Below, piece by piece: positions 43,717 through 52,359 of a DNA stretch of 64,000 bases. Source of the DNA: Cellulomonas terrae. Lineage in GTDB: Bacteria > Actinomycetota > Actinomycetes > Actinomycetales > Cellulomonadaceae. The translations under genes and the position numbers were made by a program. The stretch spans positions 62,001 to 126,000 of the forward strand of contig NZ_BJWH01000007.1 in the NCBI RefSeq assembly GCF_007990265.1, in the 5' to 3' direction. The notes under the pieces are model-generated. The model searched no databases and was not told the DNA's origin. It saw nothing but the letters and a program-made list of their open reading frames with translations. Within the stretch, counting starts at the first letter, position 1; each line of letters opens with the position of its first letter.

Positions 43717-44051
43717 GCATCGCCGTCGACGACGACCTGTGGTCGGCGATCGGGGACCCGACACGGCGGCGGATGCTCGACCTCCTGCTCGCCGACGGGG
43801 CCGGCACCGCCACCACGCTCAGCGACAACCTGCCGGTGACGCGGCAGGCCGTGGCCAAGCACCTGGTGGTGCTGGACCGCGTCGGGCTGGTGCACGTCAC
43901 CCCCGAGGGCCGCGAGCGCCGGTACCGGGTGGACGAGGTGCAGCTCGCCCGCGCGGTGGCCCAGCTCGCGGACGTCGGGTCGGCATGGGATGCCCGCCTG
44001 CAGCGGATCAAGCGGATCGCCGAGGCGATCGAGCGCAGTCAGAAGAAGTGA
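43713..44051 (+). CDS. ArsR family transcriptional regulator
   Basis: This 112-residue winged-helix repressor (LWSAIGDPTRRRMLDLLLADGAGTATTLSDNLPVTRQAVAKHLVVLDRVGLV) lacks a clear metal-binding Cys cluster, so it belongs to the SRPBCC-associated, probably non-metal ArsR branch. Coupled to the upstream SRPBCC gene by ATGA and followed 23 nt later by another SRPBCC gene. Likely repressor of the promoter at 43211-43239. Confidence 0.92.
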   Translation: MSIAVDDDLWSAIGDPTRRRMLDLLLADGAGTATTLSDNLPVTRQAVAKHLVVLDRVGLVHVTPEGRERRYRVDEVQLARAVAQLADVGSAWDARLQRIKRIAEAIERSQKK

Positions 44052-44074
44052 CGAGAGAGAAGAGAGGGATCGAG

Positions 44075-44518
44075 ATGGTGGACATCATCCACAGGGTCGG
44101 TGTGAAGGGTGCGGCCCTGGACGACGTGTACCAGGCGGTGGCGACGGTCGACGGGCTCGCGGGCTGGTGGACGGTCGACACGACCGGCAGCGCGGACGTC
44201 GGCGGCGTGCTGGAGTTCCGCTTCCCCGAGGGCGGCTTCGACATGGTGGTGCTCGAGTCGGAGCCCGGCAGGAGCGTGCTGTGGGAGGTCGTCGACGGGC
44301 CGCCCGAGTGGATCGGGACGACCGTCCGCTGGGAGCTCAAGCAGGAGGGCGACTACGTCATCGTCCTGTTCGCGCACGAGGGGTGGCGGGAGCGGGTCGA
44401 GTTCATGTCCCACTGCAGCACCAAGTGGGCGACGTTCCTGATGAGCCTCAAGCAGCTGGTCGAGACGGGCGCCGGCGCACCCGCGCCGCACGACGTCCGG
44501 ATCTCCGACTGGCACTGA
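44075..44518 (+). CDS. SRPBCC family protein
   Basis: This 147-residue START-fold protein (VGVKGAALDDVYQAVATVDGLAGWWT; GFDMVVLESEPGRSVLWEVVDGP; C-terminal FLMSLKQLVETG) is probably the third gene of the ArsR-controlled operon. GAGAGGG precedes ATG 44075. It has a single Cys (MSHCSTKW). The ligand is unknown. Confidence 0.88.
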   Translation: MVDIIHRVGVKGAALDDVYQAVATVDGLAGWWTVDTTGSADVGGVLEFRFPEGGFDMVVLESEPGRSVLWEVVDGPPEWIGTTVRWELKQEGDYVIVLFAHEGWRERVEFMSHCSTKWATFLMSLKQLVETGAGAPAPHDVRISDWH

Positions 44519-44521
44519 CCG

Positions 44522-45160
44522 TCAGCCGCCGAGGAACATCGCCGACGTGCGCTCCTGCGCGGAGCGCGCGTCGGCCTCGGGGGTGCCGGCCGCGATCGAC
44601 GCGTCGGCCCAGCGCCGGCTGCTGCCGGCCATAAACTCGCGGCCGCTGTCGGTCCCGACCCACCCGGTGGACTCCGCCGGGGTGTCGCTCCCGGTGGCCA
44701 GGTGGTGGGCGAGGCCGACGAGCCCGAGGTCCCAGCCGATGCCGACCGCGCCGGGGCCGAACTGGTCCCAGAGGCCGGCGTCGAGCGAGCCGCTGTGCTC
44801 GAGGGTGAGGCGGGAGCGGTCGTCGCCGTCGGGCTCGACCGTGACCGTGAGGATCGTGGGCGGACCGTACAGCTCCCACGTGAGCGTGAACGTGCGGGGC
44901 GGCGTGCAGGACGTGACCGTGCCGTGCGCGTTGCCCTCGATCTGGTACGCCCCGCCGAGCCGCAGGTCCCCGCTCACCGGGCCGAACCAGCGGGCCAGCC
45001 GCTCGGCCGTGGTGCAGGCGTCCCAGAGGTCGTCGGCGTCGGTGCGGTAGGACTGGCTGATGGTCGCCACCGTGTCGACGGTGTCGTCGTGGCGGGTGGC
45101 CGTCACGGCGCGGCTCACCGCGTCGAGCTGGCCGTCGGTCTGCACGGGCTGGTCGGTCAT
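44522..45160 (-). CDS. SRPBCC (AHSA1-like) protein
   Basis: This 212-residue protein has an AHSA1 core in residues 30-150 (TISQSYRTDADDLWDACTTAERLARWFGPVSGDLRLGGAYQIEGNA) and a longer helical tail (HHLATGSDTPAESTGWV, then EADARSAQERTSAMFLG) seen in the ArsR-linked branch. Its ATG shares ATGA (45157-45160) with the stop of an ArsR gene. It is a separate copy of the ArsR-SRPBCC arrangement, convergent with the first by 3 nt. Confidence 0.9.
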   Translation of the reverse strand: MTDQPVQTDGQLDAVSRAVTATRHDDTVDTVATISQSYRTDADDLWDACTTAERLARWFGPVSGDLRLGGAYQIEGNAHGTVTSCTPPRTFTLTWELYGPPTILTVTVEPDGDDRSRLTLEHSGSLDAGLWDQFGPGAVGIGWDLGLVGLAHHLATGSDTPAESTGWVGTDSGREFMAGSSRRWADASIAAGTPEADARSAQERTSAMFLGG

Positions 45161-45519
45161 CGGGTCTCCTCAGGGGCGGTTCGGCGGGCGCGGCGCCCGC
45201 GGGCGATCTCGGTGTCGAGTGCGGCGAGCTTGGGTGCCCAGGCGCGGCGGAACGCGTCGAGCCAGTCGTCGACCTCGTGCAGCGGGCCGGTGTCGACGGC
45301 ATAGAGCCGACGGGCGCCGTCGGGCCGCACGGTCGCGAACCCGTGCTCCCGCAGCACACGCAGGTGCTGCGACACCGCGGGCTGACTGATCCCGAACTCG
45401 GCGTGCACGGTCTCGGCGAGTTCGCCTGCGGCCCGCTCGCCGTCGGCGAGGAGCTCGAGGAGGCGCCGGCGGACCGGGTCGCCGAGGATGTCGAAGGCGT
45501 GCACAGGGCAATAATTCAT
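45157..45519 (-). CDS. ArsR family transcriptional regulator
   Basis: This 120-residue winged helix protein (AFDILGDPVRRRLLELLADGERAAGELAETVHAEFGISQPAVSQHLRVLREHGFATV) has CPVH near the N-terminus and one other clear Cys absent, so it is not a classical metal sensor. The -10 TATAAG (45533-45528 on the minus strand) ends six bases before ATG 45519, suggesting a leaderless mRNA; ATG 45546 upstream would overlap the operator. Partner of the SRPBCC gene. Confidence 0.9.
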   Translation of the reverse strand: MNYCPVHAFDILGDPVRRRLLELLADGERAAGELAETVHAEFGISQPAVSQHLRVLREHGFATVRPDGARRLYAVDTGPLHEVDDWLDAFRRAWAPKLAALDTEIARGRRARRTAPEETR

Positions 45520-45525
45520 CCGTCG

Positions 45526-45535
45526 CTTATATAAG
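45526..45535. promoter_or_regulatory. CTTATATAAG palindrome at the second ArsR promoter
   Basis: A 10-bp perfect AT-rich palindrome in otherwise GC-rich DNA contains the predicted -10 of the ArsR-SRPBCC operon. The TTGACTTATATAAG context suggests an ArsR operator covering the promoter, allowing autorepression. Confidence 0.6.
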
Positions 45536-45573
45536 TCAAGACGCATGTCTGTGGCCCGCGTCATCATGGCGCG

Positions 45574-45864
45574 ATGGAGTTCGAGTTCAGCGGCGAGATC
45601 ATCTACTGGCGCGGTCCTGCACCGTTCCACTACGTCCCCGTGCCGCCCGAGGAGAGCGCCGCGATCAAGGCCGTCTCCTCGGAGGTCACCTACGGCTGGG
45701 GCGTCATCCCGGTGCTCGCCCGCATCGACGACACCGAGTGGGAGACGTCGCTCTTCCCGAAGGACGGTCGCTACCTCGTGCCCGTCAAGGACAAGGTGCG
45801 CAAGGCAGAGCTCCTCGACCTGGGCGACACCGTCACGGTGAAGCTGATCCTGGGGCGTCCGTGA
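45574..45864 (+). CDS. DUF1905 domain protein
   Basis: This 96-residue beta-barrel protein (MEFEFSGEIIYWRGPAPFHYVPVP, then YGWGVIPVLARI and DGRYLVPVKDKVRKA) matches DUF1905, often seen fused to or next to YdeI-like proteins. CATCAT lies six bases before ATG 45574. Its stop shares GTGA (45861-45864) with the methyltransferase start, so the two are coupled. Function unknown. Confidence 0.85.
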   Translation: MEFEFSGEIIYWRGPAPFHYVPVPPEESAAIKAVSSEVTYGWGVIPVLARIDDTEWETSLFPKDGRYLVPVKDKVRKAELLDLGDTVTVKLILGRP

Positions 45865-46496
45865 CCGGGTGGCTGGCGGACGCACGTGCGTCCTACGACA
45901 CCGTCGCGGAGAGCTACGCCCGGGCGGTGACTCTCGACGCCTTCCCTGTGGTGCGGGGCGTGCTGGCCCTCTTCGCCGAGCGCGCCCGCGCGGCCGGCGG
46001 TCCGGTGGTCGACGTCGGGTGCGGCCCGGGGCACGTCACCGCGTACCTGCGTGACCTGGGGCTCGACGCCGTCGGCATCGACCTCTCGCCGGAGATGATC
46101 CGGCTCGCGCGCCGCGACCACCCCGGGCTGCGCTTCGAGGTCGGGTCCATGACGGACCTGGACGTGCCGGACGGCTCGGCCGGCGGGGCGCTGGCGTGGT
46201 ACTCGACCATCCACGTCCCCGACGACGAGCTGCCGGCGGTGGCCGCCCACCTGCACCGCGTCCTGCGTCCCGGCGGCGTCGCGATGCTCGGGTTCCACGT
46301 CGGCGACCGCAGCACCCTCAAGACCGAAGGCTACGGCGGTCACCCGATGCGGGTCCACGTGCACCGGCGGCCCGTCGAGCGGGTCGCGGGCTGGCTGCGC
46401 GACGCCGGCTTCGTGATCGAGGCGCACCTGCTGATCGACCCGGACGCCGAGGTGCCGGGGGGAGTCGTCCTCGCCCGCCGTGAGCCTCAGCGGTAG
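45861..46496 (+). CDS. Class I SAM-dependent methyltransferase
   Basis: This 211-residue methyltransferase has motif I VVDVGCGPGHVTAYLRDLG (near residue 45), acidic VGIDLSPEMIRLARR and RVLRPGGVAMLGFHVG. It is translationally coupled to the DUF1905 gene by GTGA. Substrate unknown. The stop overlaps the 3' end of the convergent epoxide hydrolase by 10 nt. Confidence 0.88.
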   Translation: MTGWLADARASYDTVAESYARAVTLDAFPVVRGVLALFAERARAAGGPVVDVGCGPGHVTAYLRDLGLDAVGIDLSPEMIRLARRDHPGLRFEVGSMTDLDVPDGSAGGALAWYSTIHVPDDELPAVAAHLHRVLRPGGVAMLGFHVGDRSTLKTEGYGGHPMRVHVHRRPVERVAGWLRDAGFVIEAHLLIDPDAEVPGGVVLARREPQR

Positions 46497-47575
46497 GGCC
46501 GGAAGAAGTCCCGCAGCTCCTGGGCGTACAGCTCGGGCTCCTCGATCGGCGCGAAGTGCCCGCCGCGCGGCGGCTCGGTCACGCGCACGGTGTTCGCGGT
46601 GCGGTCCAGCCACACCCGCGGCGGCCGGACGAGGTCCGCGGGGAAGAGCGAGAAGCCGGACGGCACCTCGACCCGGCGGGCGTGCTGCTCCGGCGGGATC
46701 CGCGAGTTGGCGTGGTACATCCGCATCGAGGAGCCGATGGTTCCCGTCAGCCAGTAGATCGTCAGGTTGGTGAGGATCTGGTCGCGGGTCAGCGCACGGT
46801 CGCTCCACGCCTCCAGCTTCTCGACGATCCACGCCGCGAGGCCTGCCGGGGAGTCGGTGAGCCCGACGGCCGCTGTCAGCGGCTTCGTCCGGTGCATCGC
46901 GGCGTACGCACCCTCGCCCGCACCCCACGCCTGCGCGCCGGCGATGAACTCGCGCTCCTCAGGGGCCAGGTCCGCGGGGTCGCCGGTGTAGATCGGGAGC
47001 CCGCCGTCCGTCCGGTGCACCGCCACGACACGGTCGGGGTGGTCGAGCGCGAGGAACCGGCTGACCCCGCTGCCGATGTCCCCGCCGGCCGCACCGAACC
47101 GCTGGTACCCGAGCGTCGTCATCAGCTCCGCCCACAGCCCGGCGACGCCGACGACGTCCAGCGGCGGACCGTCCGAGTACCCGAACCCCGGCATGTCCGG
47201 GACGACGACGTCGAACGCGTCCGCGGGGTCCTCGGGGTCGGTGAGCAGCGAGATGACCTCGCTGTACCGCCAGAACGAGTCCGGCCAGCCGTGCGTCAGG
47301 ATCAGCGGGAACGATCCCGCGCGAGCGTGCACCACGTGGATCCGTCGGTCGTCCAGCGGCACGTGGAACCGGGGGTACCGGGACAGCGCCGCCTCCTGCG
47401 CAGGCCAGTCGAACCCGTCGGCCCAGTAGGCGACGAGGTCTCGCAGGTAGTCGAGGTCGACGCCCAGCGACCAGCCGGCGTCCTCGGGCGCCTCGGGCCA
47501 GCGCGTCGCCCGCAACCTCGCGCGCAGGTCCTCGACGGCCTCGGGCGTGGTCGGTGAGACGAACGGCTCCGGCAT
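46487..47575 (-). CDS. Epoxide hydrolase (alpha/beta hydrolase, EHN-type)
   Basis: This 362-residue protein has the EHN N-terminal domain (FVSPTTPEAVEDLRARLRATRWPEAPEDAGWSLGVDLDYL), then the hydrolase core: LILTHGWPDSFWRYSEV (HGWP oxyanion motif), nucleophile Asp in GAAGGDIGSGVSRFLAL, lid Tyr in IYWLTGTIGSSMRMYH and a C-terminal catalytic His in GGHFAPIEEP. It opens epoxides to diols, probably on xenobiotics or oxidised lipids. ATG 47575; it lies 35 nt downstream of the LacI gene on the same strand. Confidence 0.9.
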   Translation of the reverse strand: MPEPFVSPTTPEAVEDLRARLRATRWPEAPEDAGWSLGVDLDYLRDLVAYWADGFDWPAQEAALSRYPRFHVPLDDRRIHVVHARAGSFPLILTHGWPDSFWRYSEVISLLTDPEDPADAFDVVVPDMPGFGYSDGPPLDVVGVAGLWAELMTTLGYQRFGAAGGDIGSGVSRFLALDHPDRVVAVHRTDGGLPIYTGDPADLAPEEREFIAGAQAWGAGEGAYAAMHRTKPLTAAVGLTDSPAGLAAWIVEKLEAWSDRALTRDQILTNLTIYWLTGTIGSSMRMYHANSRIPPEQHARRVEVPSGFSLFPADLVRPPRVWLDRTANTVRVTEPPRGGHFAPIEEPELYAQELRDFFRPYR

Positions 47576-47610
47576 GCGACCCACCCTAGAGACGGCCTCC
47601 GACAGCGGGG

Positions 47611-48618
47611 CTAGCCCGGTCCGCGGGCCGTCGACCCCCGGACGACGAGCTCCGGGGCGAACAGCTGCTCGACCCGCGACGGCTTCTCCCCGCGCATCTC
47701 GGCCAGGAGCGCGTCGACGGCGGCCCGGCAGATCGCGTCGACCGGTTGCCGGACGGTGGTCAGCGGCGGGTCGGCGAACGCGACGAGCAGGGAGTCGTCG
47801 TACCCGACCACGGACACGTCCTCCGGGACGCGCAGCCCGTTCGAGCGCGCGGCCCGGACGGCGCCGAGGGCCATCAGGTCGGAGCCGCAGATGATCGCGG
47901 TGTGCCGGGAGTCGAGGAGGTCGGTCGCGGCGGCCTGCCCGCCCTCGGCGGTGTAGAGCGACGAGCTGACGTGGACCTCGCCGTCGTCGAGGCCGTGCCG
48001 CGCGAGCGCCGCGCCGAACGCGGCGACCTTGCGACGGGTGGGGACGAACCGGTCGGGCCCGATGGCCAGCCCGATGCGCCGGTGGCCGAGCGCGACGAGG
48101 TGGTCGACGGACGCGTCGATCGCCGCCGCGTCGTCGGTGGACACGAACGGGGCGTCGATCTCTTCGTTGTAGCCGTTGACCAGCACGATCGGGACGCCCG
48201 AGTTGCGCAGCCGCTGGTAGCGCCCGAGGTTGGCCTGCTTGTCGGCGTGCAGGCCCGAGACGAACACGATGCCGTTCACGGCGTGCTCGAGCAGCACCTC
48301 GACGTACCGGTCCTCGGACGTGCCGCCCGGGGACTGCGTGCAGAGCACGGGTGTGAACCGCTCCTCGGTGAGGCACTGCTCGATGGCGTCGACGAACGCG
48401 GGGAACACCGGGTTGGTCAGCTCGGGCACGACGAGACCGACCAGGCCGACCGACTTCGTCGTCAGCGAGGCAGGGCGTTCGTAGCCGAGGACGTCGAGCG
48501 CGGCGAGCACCGCCTGGCGCGTGCCGCCGGAGACACCGGGCCGGCCGTTCAGCACGCGGGAGACGGTGGCCGTGCTCACCTGCGCCTGTTGCGCGATGTC
48601 GGCCAGCCGGGTCTGCAC
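47611..48618 (-). CDS. LacI family transcriptional regulator
   Basis: This 335-residue regulator has a LacI helix-turn-helix (RLADIAQQAQVSTATVSRVLNGRPGVS) and hinge, then a periplasmic-binding-like sugar domain (VGLVVPELTNPVFPAFVDAI, RRIGLAIGPDRFVPTRRK, STAAICGSD-like TAIICGSDLMALG, VSVVGYDDSLL). It likely senses a sugar, but no sugar transport or glycosidase gene is next to it, so its regulon is elsewhere. GTG start at 48618. Confidence 0.92.
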   Translation of the reverse strand: MQTRLADIAQQAQVSTATVSRVLNGRPGVSGGTRQAVLAALDVLGYERPASLTTKSVGLVGLVVPELTNPVFPAFVDAIEQCLTEERFTPVLCTQSPGGTSEDRYVEVLLEHAVNGIVFVSGLHADKQANLGRYQRLRNSGVPIVLVNGYNEEIDAPFVSTDDAAAIDASVDHLVALGHRRIGLAIGPDRFVPTRRKVAAFGAALARHGLDDGEVHVSSSLYTAEGGQAAATDLLDSRHTAIICGSDLMALGAVRAARSNGLRVPEDVSVVGYDDSLLVAFADPPLTTVRQPVDAICRAAVDALLAEMRGEKPSRVEQLFAPELVVRGSTARGPG

Positions 48619-48710
48619 CCGTCGAGCCTACGAGTCCGCGGTCCTGCAGCCGGGCGCCTCGCCCACAAAGGGGTCGCACGAGTCGTGGGGGCTGCGGTTA
48701 TCGTCGGCTC

Positions 48711-50624
48711 ATGCCGACCTCGTTCCCCACCGACAGTGCCGCCTGGCCCGACTTCCTCGCGACCACGGTGGACGCGTCGCTCGACGACGCCCGCGTGCTG
48801 CTGGCCCGTCTGAAGGACGGCACGCCGCGCTCGACGGCGGAGGTGCTCGGGCTCTGGAACGACGCGGACGTCGCCATCGCGACGGGTTCGGCTGCCGCGC
48901 ACCTGCTGGCCGAGGTGCACCCCGACGCGGACCTGCGGGCGGCCGCCGAGGAACGCGCGCAGGCCGCCGAGGACCTCGTGACCGAGCGGGGCCTGGACCA
49001 CGAGCTGTGGCAGGTGCTCGCCGCGACGGATGCCGAGGGCCTCGAGCCCGGCGCGGCCCGCGTGCGGGAGCACGTCCTGCGCGACTTCCGGCGTGCCGGC
49101 GTCGACCGGTCGCCCGAGGACCGCGACCGGCTCCGGGCGCTCGCGCAGCGCTGCACGGAGCTGGGCCTGGAGTTCTCCCGGAACATCCGCGACGGCGTCC
49201 GGAGCATCTCGGTGCGGCCCGAGCAGCTGGACGGGCTGCCGGACGACTTCCGCGCGGAGCACCCGGCGGGCGAGGACGGTCTGGTCACGCTGACCACCGA
49301 GTACCCGGACCTGCTGCCCGTCCGCACGTACGCGGCCGACCCCGCCGTCCGGCTGGCGCTCACGACGGAGCACCAGCGCATCGGGTGGCCGGCCAACGAG
49401 CCGATCCTCGCGGAGCTGCTCCGGCTGCGCGCGGAGCGAGCCAGCCTCCTGGGCTACCCGGACTGGCCGACGTACGACGCCGAGGTCAAGATGATCGGCT
49501 CCGGCCAGGCGATCGCCGACCTGGTCGAGCAGCTCGACGCGCTCACCGCCGTGCCCGCCGCGCGTGACGTCGACATCATGCTCGCGCGCTACCGCCAGGA
49601 CGTCCCCGACGCGACGGCGGTGACCGCCGCGGACAACCTCTACTACGACCAGATCATCAAGAACGAGCAGTACGACGTCGACTCGCGCGAGGTCCGCGAG
49701 TACTTCCGGTACGAGACCGTCAAGCCGGGGGTGCTGGGCGTGGTGTCGCGGCTGTTCGGCATCGAGCTCCAGCCGGTGGACGCGCCCACCTGGCACGACG
49801 ACGTCGAGGTCTACGACGTCACCGACGACGGCCGGGCCATCGGCCGCGTCTATCTCGACATGCACCCGCGTCCGGGGAAGTTCAACCACGCCGCCCAGTT
49901 CCCGCTGGTGCCGGGCATCGCCGGCCGCTCGCTGCCCGAGGGGGCGCTGGTCTGCAACTTCCCGACCGGCCTCATGGAGCACGACGACGTGCTGACGTTC
50001 TTCCACGAGCTCGGCCACCTGGTGCACGAGGTGCTGGGCGGGAACCAGCCGTGGGCGATGTTCACGGGTGTCGCGACCGAGTGGGACTTCGTCGAGGCGC
50101 CCAGCCAGCTGCTCGAGGAGTGGGGCTGGGACGCTGGCGTGCTCGGGTCCTTCGCGACGAACGCCGCCGGGGAGCCGATCCCGGCAGCGCTGGTCGAGCG
50201 CATGTGCCGCGCGGACGCGTTCGGGCGCGGGGCGTGGACCCGTCGGCAGCTCAACTACACGGCCCTGTCGTACGGCCTGCACGCCGACCCACCCGCCGAC
50301 CTGGCGGCCTACACGGCTCAGGTCGACGCCCGGTTCGGGCCGTACACGCCGATCGCGGACACCCACCAGTACGCCGGGTTCGGGCACCTCGACGGGTACG
50401 GGTCCGCGTACTACACGTACCTCTGGAGCCTGATCATCGCGAAGGACCTGCGCACCGCGTTCGGCGCCGACCTGATGGACCCGACGGTCGGCCGGCGGTA
50501 CCGCGACACGATCCTCGCGCCGGGCGGGTCCGCCGACGCGGCCGACCTCGTCGCGGACTTCCTGGGCCGGCGGTCGTCGTTCGACGCGTTCGAGGCCTGG
50601 CTGGCGGACAGCACGCCCGCCTGA
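48711..50624 (+). CDS. M3 family oligopeptidase (thimet/OpdA-like)
   Basis: This 637-residue zinc oligopeptidase is helical throughout. The active site HELGH (H432-H436) lies in TFFHELGHLVHEVLGG, followed by the third ligand Glu in ATEWDFVEAPSQLLEEW and the substrate-binding HQYAGFGHLDGYGSAYYTYLWS region. It cuts short peptides in the cytosol. A TATCGT box (48699-48704) lies six bases before ATG 48711, so it is probably leaderless. Confidence 0.93.
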   Translation: MPTSFPTDSAAWPDFLATTVDASLDDARVLLARLKDGTPRSTAEVLGLWNDADVAIATGSAAAHLLAEVHPDADLRAAAEERAQAAEDLVTERGLDHELWQVLAATDAEGLEPGAARVREHVLRDFRRAGVDRSPEDRDRLRALAQRCTELGLEFSRNIRDGVRSISVRPEQLDGLPDDFRAEHPAGEDGLVTLTTEYPDLLPVRTYAADPAVRLALTTEHQRIGWPANEPILAELLRLRAERASLLGYPDWPTYDAEVKMIGSGQAIADLVEQLDALTAVPAARDVDIMLARYRQDVPDATAVTAADNLYYDQIIKNEQYDVDSREVREYFRYETVKPGVLGVVSRLFGIELQPVDAPTWHDDVEVYDVTDDGRAIGRVYLDMHPRPGKFNHAAQFPLVPGIAGRSLPEGALVCNFPTGLMEHDDVLTFFHELGHLVHEVLGGNQPWAMFTGVATEWDFVEAPSQLLEEWGWDAGVLGSFATNAAGEPIPAALVERMCRADAFGRGAWTRRQLNYTALSYGLHADPPADLAAYTAQVDARFGPYTPIADTHQYAGFGHLDGYGSAYYTYLWSLIIAKDLRTAFGADLMDPTVGRRYRDTILAPGGSADAADLVADFLGRRSSFDAFEAWLADSTPA

Positions 50625-50741
50625 CGGACACCCGTCTCGTCGACCGGCACACGGTCGCCCGTTCGGACGGCTGACGTCGGCGGGCGGGGCGGATAGGCCG
50701 TACCGTGCTGAGGTCGCCGTCCCGCCGACCGAGGAGCCCGG

Positions 50742-51230
50742 ATGCAGCTCGCCCTACCCTTCACCGAGGCGATCGCTGTCGCGGTGGCGAAGGAACCGAT
50801 GCCGCCCATGGTGCGCGAGCTGCGCTGCGAGGGCTCGACGATCCACGCCGACATCGACCTGCGCGAGATCCCCGACCCCTCCACCGGGCTGCGCCTCGCC
50901 GCCGCCGCGGTCGGTGCTGTCGCGGTCACGGTCCGGTTCGCGGACTACTCCGACGGTGTGGTGACGCTCGTCGTGACCGCGCACGCGCGGGCGCTCCCCG
51001 CGCACAAGCTGGTGCCGTACCTCGTGGGTCCGATCAACGCCGCGCTGCGTGACCGTGGCCTGCCCCCTGGCCTGGTGGAGGTCCAGCGCGGCGAGTCGGA
51101 GCCCTGGGTCGTCATCGCCGTGCAGCGCGCGATCGAGGCCAAGGTCGACGGCGTGACGGTCACGGGCCTCGAGCTCCGGGACGCCGTCTTCCACGTCGAG
51201 GCGACGGTGGGGAACGTGCGGGTGCGCTGA
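50742..51230 (+). CDS. Hypothetical 162-residue protein
   Basis: A cytosolic protein with regular alternating strands (STIHADIDLREI, VTVRFADYSDGVVTLVVTAHAR, EPWVVIAVQRAIEAKVDGVTVTGLELRDAVFHVEATVGNVRV) suggesting a beta-sandwich or barrel; the middle has an ALPAHKLVPYLVGPINAALRDRG helix. GAGGAG precedes ATG 50742. Coding is well supported by GC3 and length. I do not recognise a family. Confidence 0.65.
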   Translation: MQLALPFTEAIAVAVAKEPMPPMVRELRCEGSTIHADIDLREIPDPSTGLRLAAAAVGAVAVTVRFADYSDGVVTLVVTAHARALPAHKLVPYLVGPINAALRDRGLPPGLVEVQRGESEPWVVIAVQRAIEAKVDGVTVTGLELRDAVFHVEATVGNVRVR

Positions 51231-51239
51231 GCAGCCCGC

Positions 51240-52319
51240 CTAGAACGCCGCCGTCCAGAAGTCGGTGAAGACCGGTGTCGGCTGCGGTGACGTCCACGCG
51301 TCCGTGGTGAGCAGGATCGCGATCGTGTCGGTGACCGGGTCGGTCCACCACGTCGACCCGAGCCCGCCGTCCCACCCGTAGCTGCCCGCGTGCCGGCCGT
51401 CGGGTCGTTCGGCCACGCAGACCCCGACGCCCAGCCCCCACCCCTCGCCGCCGTCCGGGTCGTGCGCGTCGCCCGCCGCCGTGACCAGCTGCGTGACCGC
51501 GGCGGGGGACAGGACCGGTCCGCCGCCGGCGCGGAGGGCGCGCGCCAGCGCGTGCAGGTCCGTGACGGTCGAGACCAGACCGCTGGCGGCGTCGGGGAAC
51601 GCCGGTGGCGTCGCCCACTGGCCGTCGGGCTCGTCGTACACGTCGGGGCCGAGCCAGAGCGGCTCGACCCGATCGAGGCTGTCGGGCGGCACCCAGAACC
51701 CGGTGTCGGTCATGCCCAACGGGTCCAGCAGCCGCTCGGCCAGCAGGTCCGGCAGGGGACGACCGGCCGCGCGCGCGACGAGCACGCCGAGGACCTGGGC
51801 GCCCGTGTTGTAGAGCCACCGCGCACCCGGCTGGTGGGACAGCGGCACGCTCCCGACGATCCGCATCCACTCGTCGGGCCCGGGGGAGGCCTGCGGCGCG
51901 GGCGGTCCGACGGGCAGGCCCTGCTCCGCGAGCGCGCCGAGCACCGTGCCAGGGAACGGTCCGGTGAAGTCCATGCCGAGCCCGAGCCGGAACCCGAGCA
52001 CGTCCCGGACGGTGATCGGGCGGTCGGCGGGGACGGTGTCGTCGATCGGGCCGTCGGGTCGCCTCAGGACACGCCGGTCGGCGAGCTCCGGCAGCAGCGC
52101 GTCGACCGGGTCGTCCAGGCGCAGGAGCCCCTCGTCGACCAGCCCCATGGCGAGCGCCGCGACCACCGGCTTGGTCACCGACGAGATGCGGAAGACCGAG
52201 TCCGGCCCGCTGATCCCGACGGCCCCGCTGGACACGTCCCCCGCGCGGTCCACGAGCCACGCCGCCCCGTGCACCTCACCCGAGGAGACCCTGCGCTCCA
52301 CTGCTGCCTGAACGTCCAT
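51240..52319 (-). CDS. Beta-lactamase-fold serine hydrolase (class C-like, AmpC/EstB family)
   Basis: This 359-residue protein has the catalytic SxxK as S47-V-T-K50 (RISSVTKPVVA), the YxN motif as YNTGAQVLG and a C-terminal GYGWDGGLG-like (SYGWDGGLGSTWW) in place of KTG. Such proteins are usually esterases or peptidases rather than antibiotic-resistance enzymes. No signal peptide, so cytosolic. ATG 52319 is chosen; the frame continues upstream but those codons look non-coding. Confidence 0.85.
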   Translation of the reverse strand: MDVQAAVERRVSSGEVHGAAWLVDRAGDVSSGAVGISGPDSVFRISSVTKPVVAALAMGLVDEGLLRLDDPVDALLPELADRRVLRRPDGPIDDTVPADRPITVRDVLGFRLGLGMDFTGPFPGTVLGALAEQGLPVGPPAPQASPGPDEWMRIVGSVPLSHQPGARWLYNTGAQVLGVLVARAAGRPLPDLLAERLLDPLGMTDTGFWVPPDSLDRVEPLWLGPDVYDEPDGQWATPPAFPDAASGLVSTVTDLHALARALRAGGGPVLSPAAVTQLVTAAGDAHDPDGGEGWGLGVGVCVAERPDGRHAGSYGWDGGLGSTWWTDPVTDTIAILLTTDAWTSPQPTPVFTDFWTAAF

Positions 52320-52359
52320 GCGGACACCCTGCCGTGCGGGTCTGACACCGACCCGGGGC

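Noticed and set aside
48677-48687. CACGAGTCGTG palindrome near the M3 peptidase -35
   Set aside because: Only 11 bp with odd centre; LacI sites usually have a longer dyad with central CG, so assignment to the neighbouring LacI would be a guess.
51240-52319. Beta-lactamase resistance gene
   Set aside because: The SxxK/YxN hydrolase lacks a signal peptide and a KTG motif, so it is more likely an esterase or peptidase than an antibiotic-resistance enzyme.
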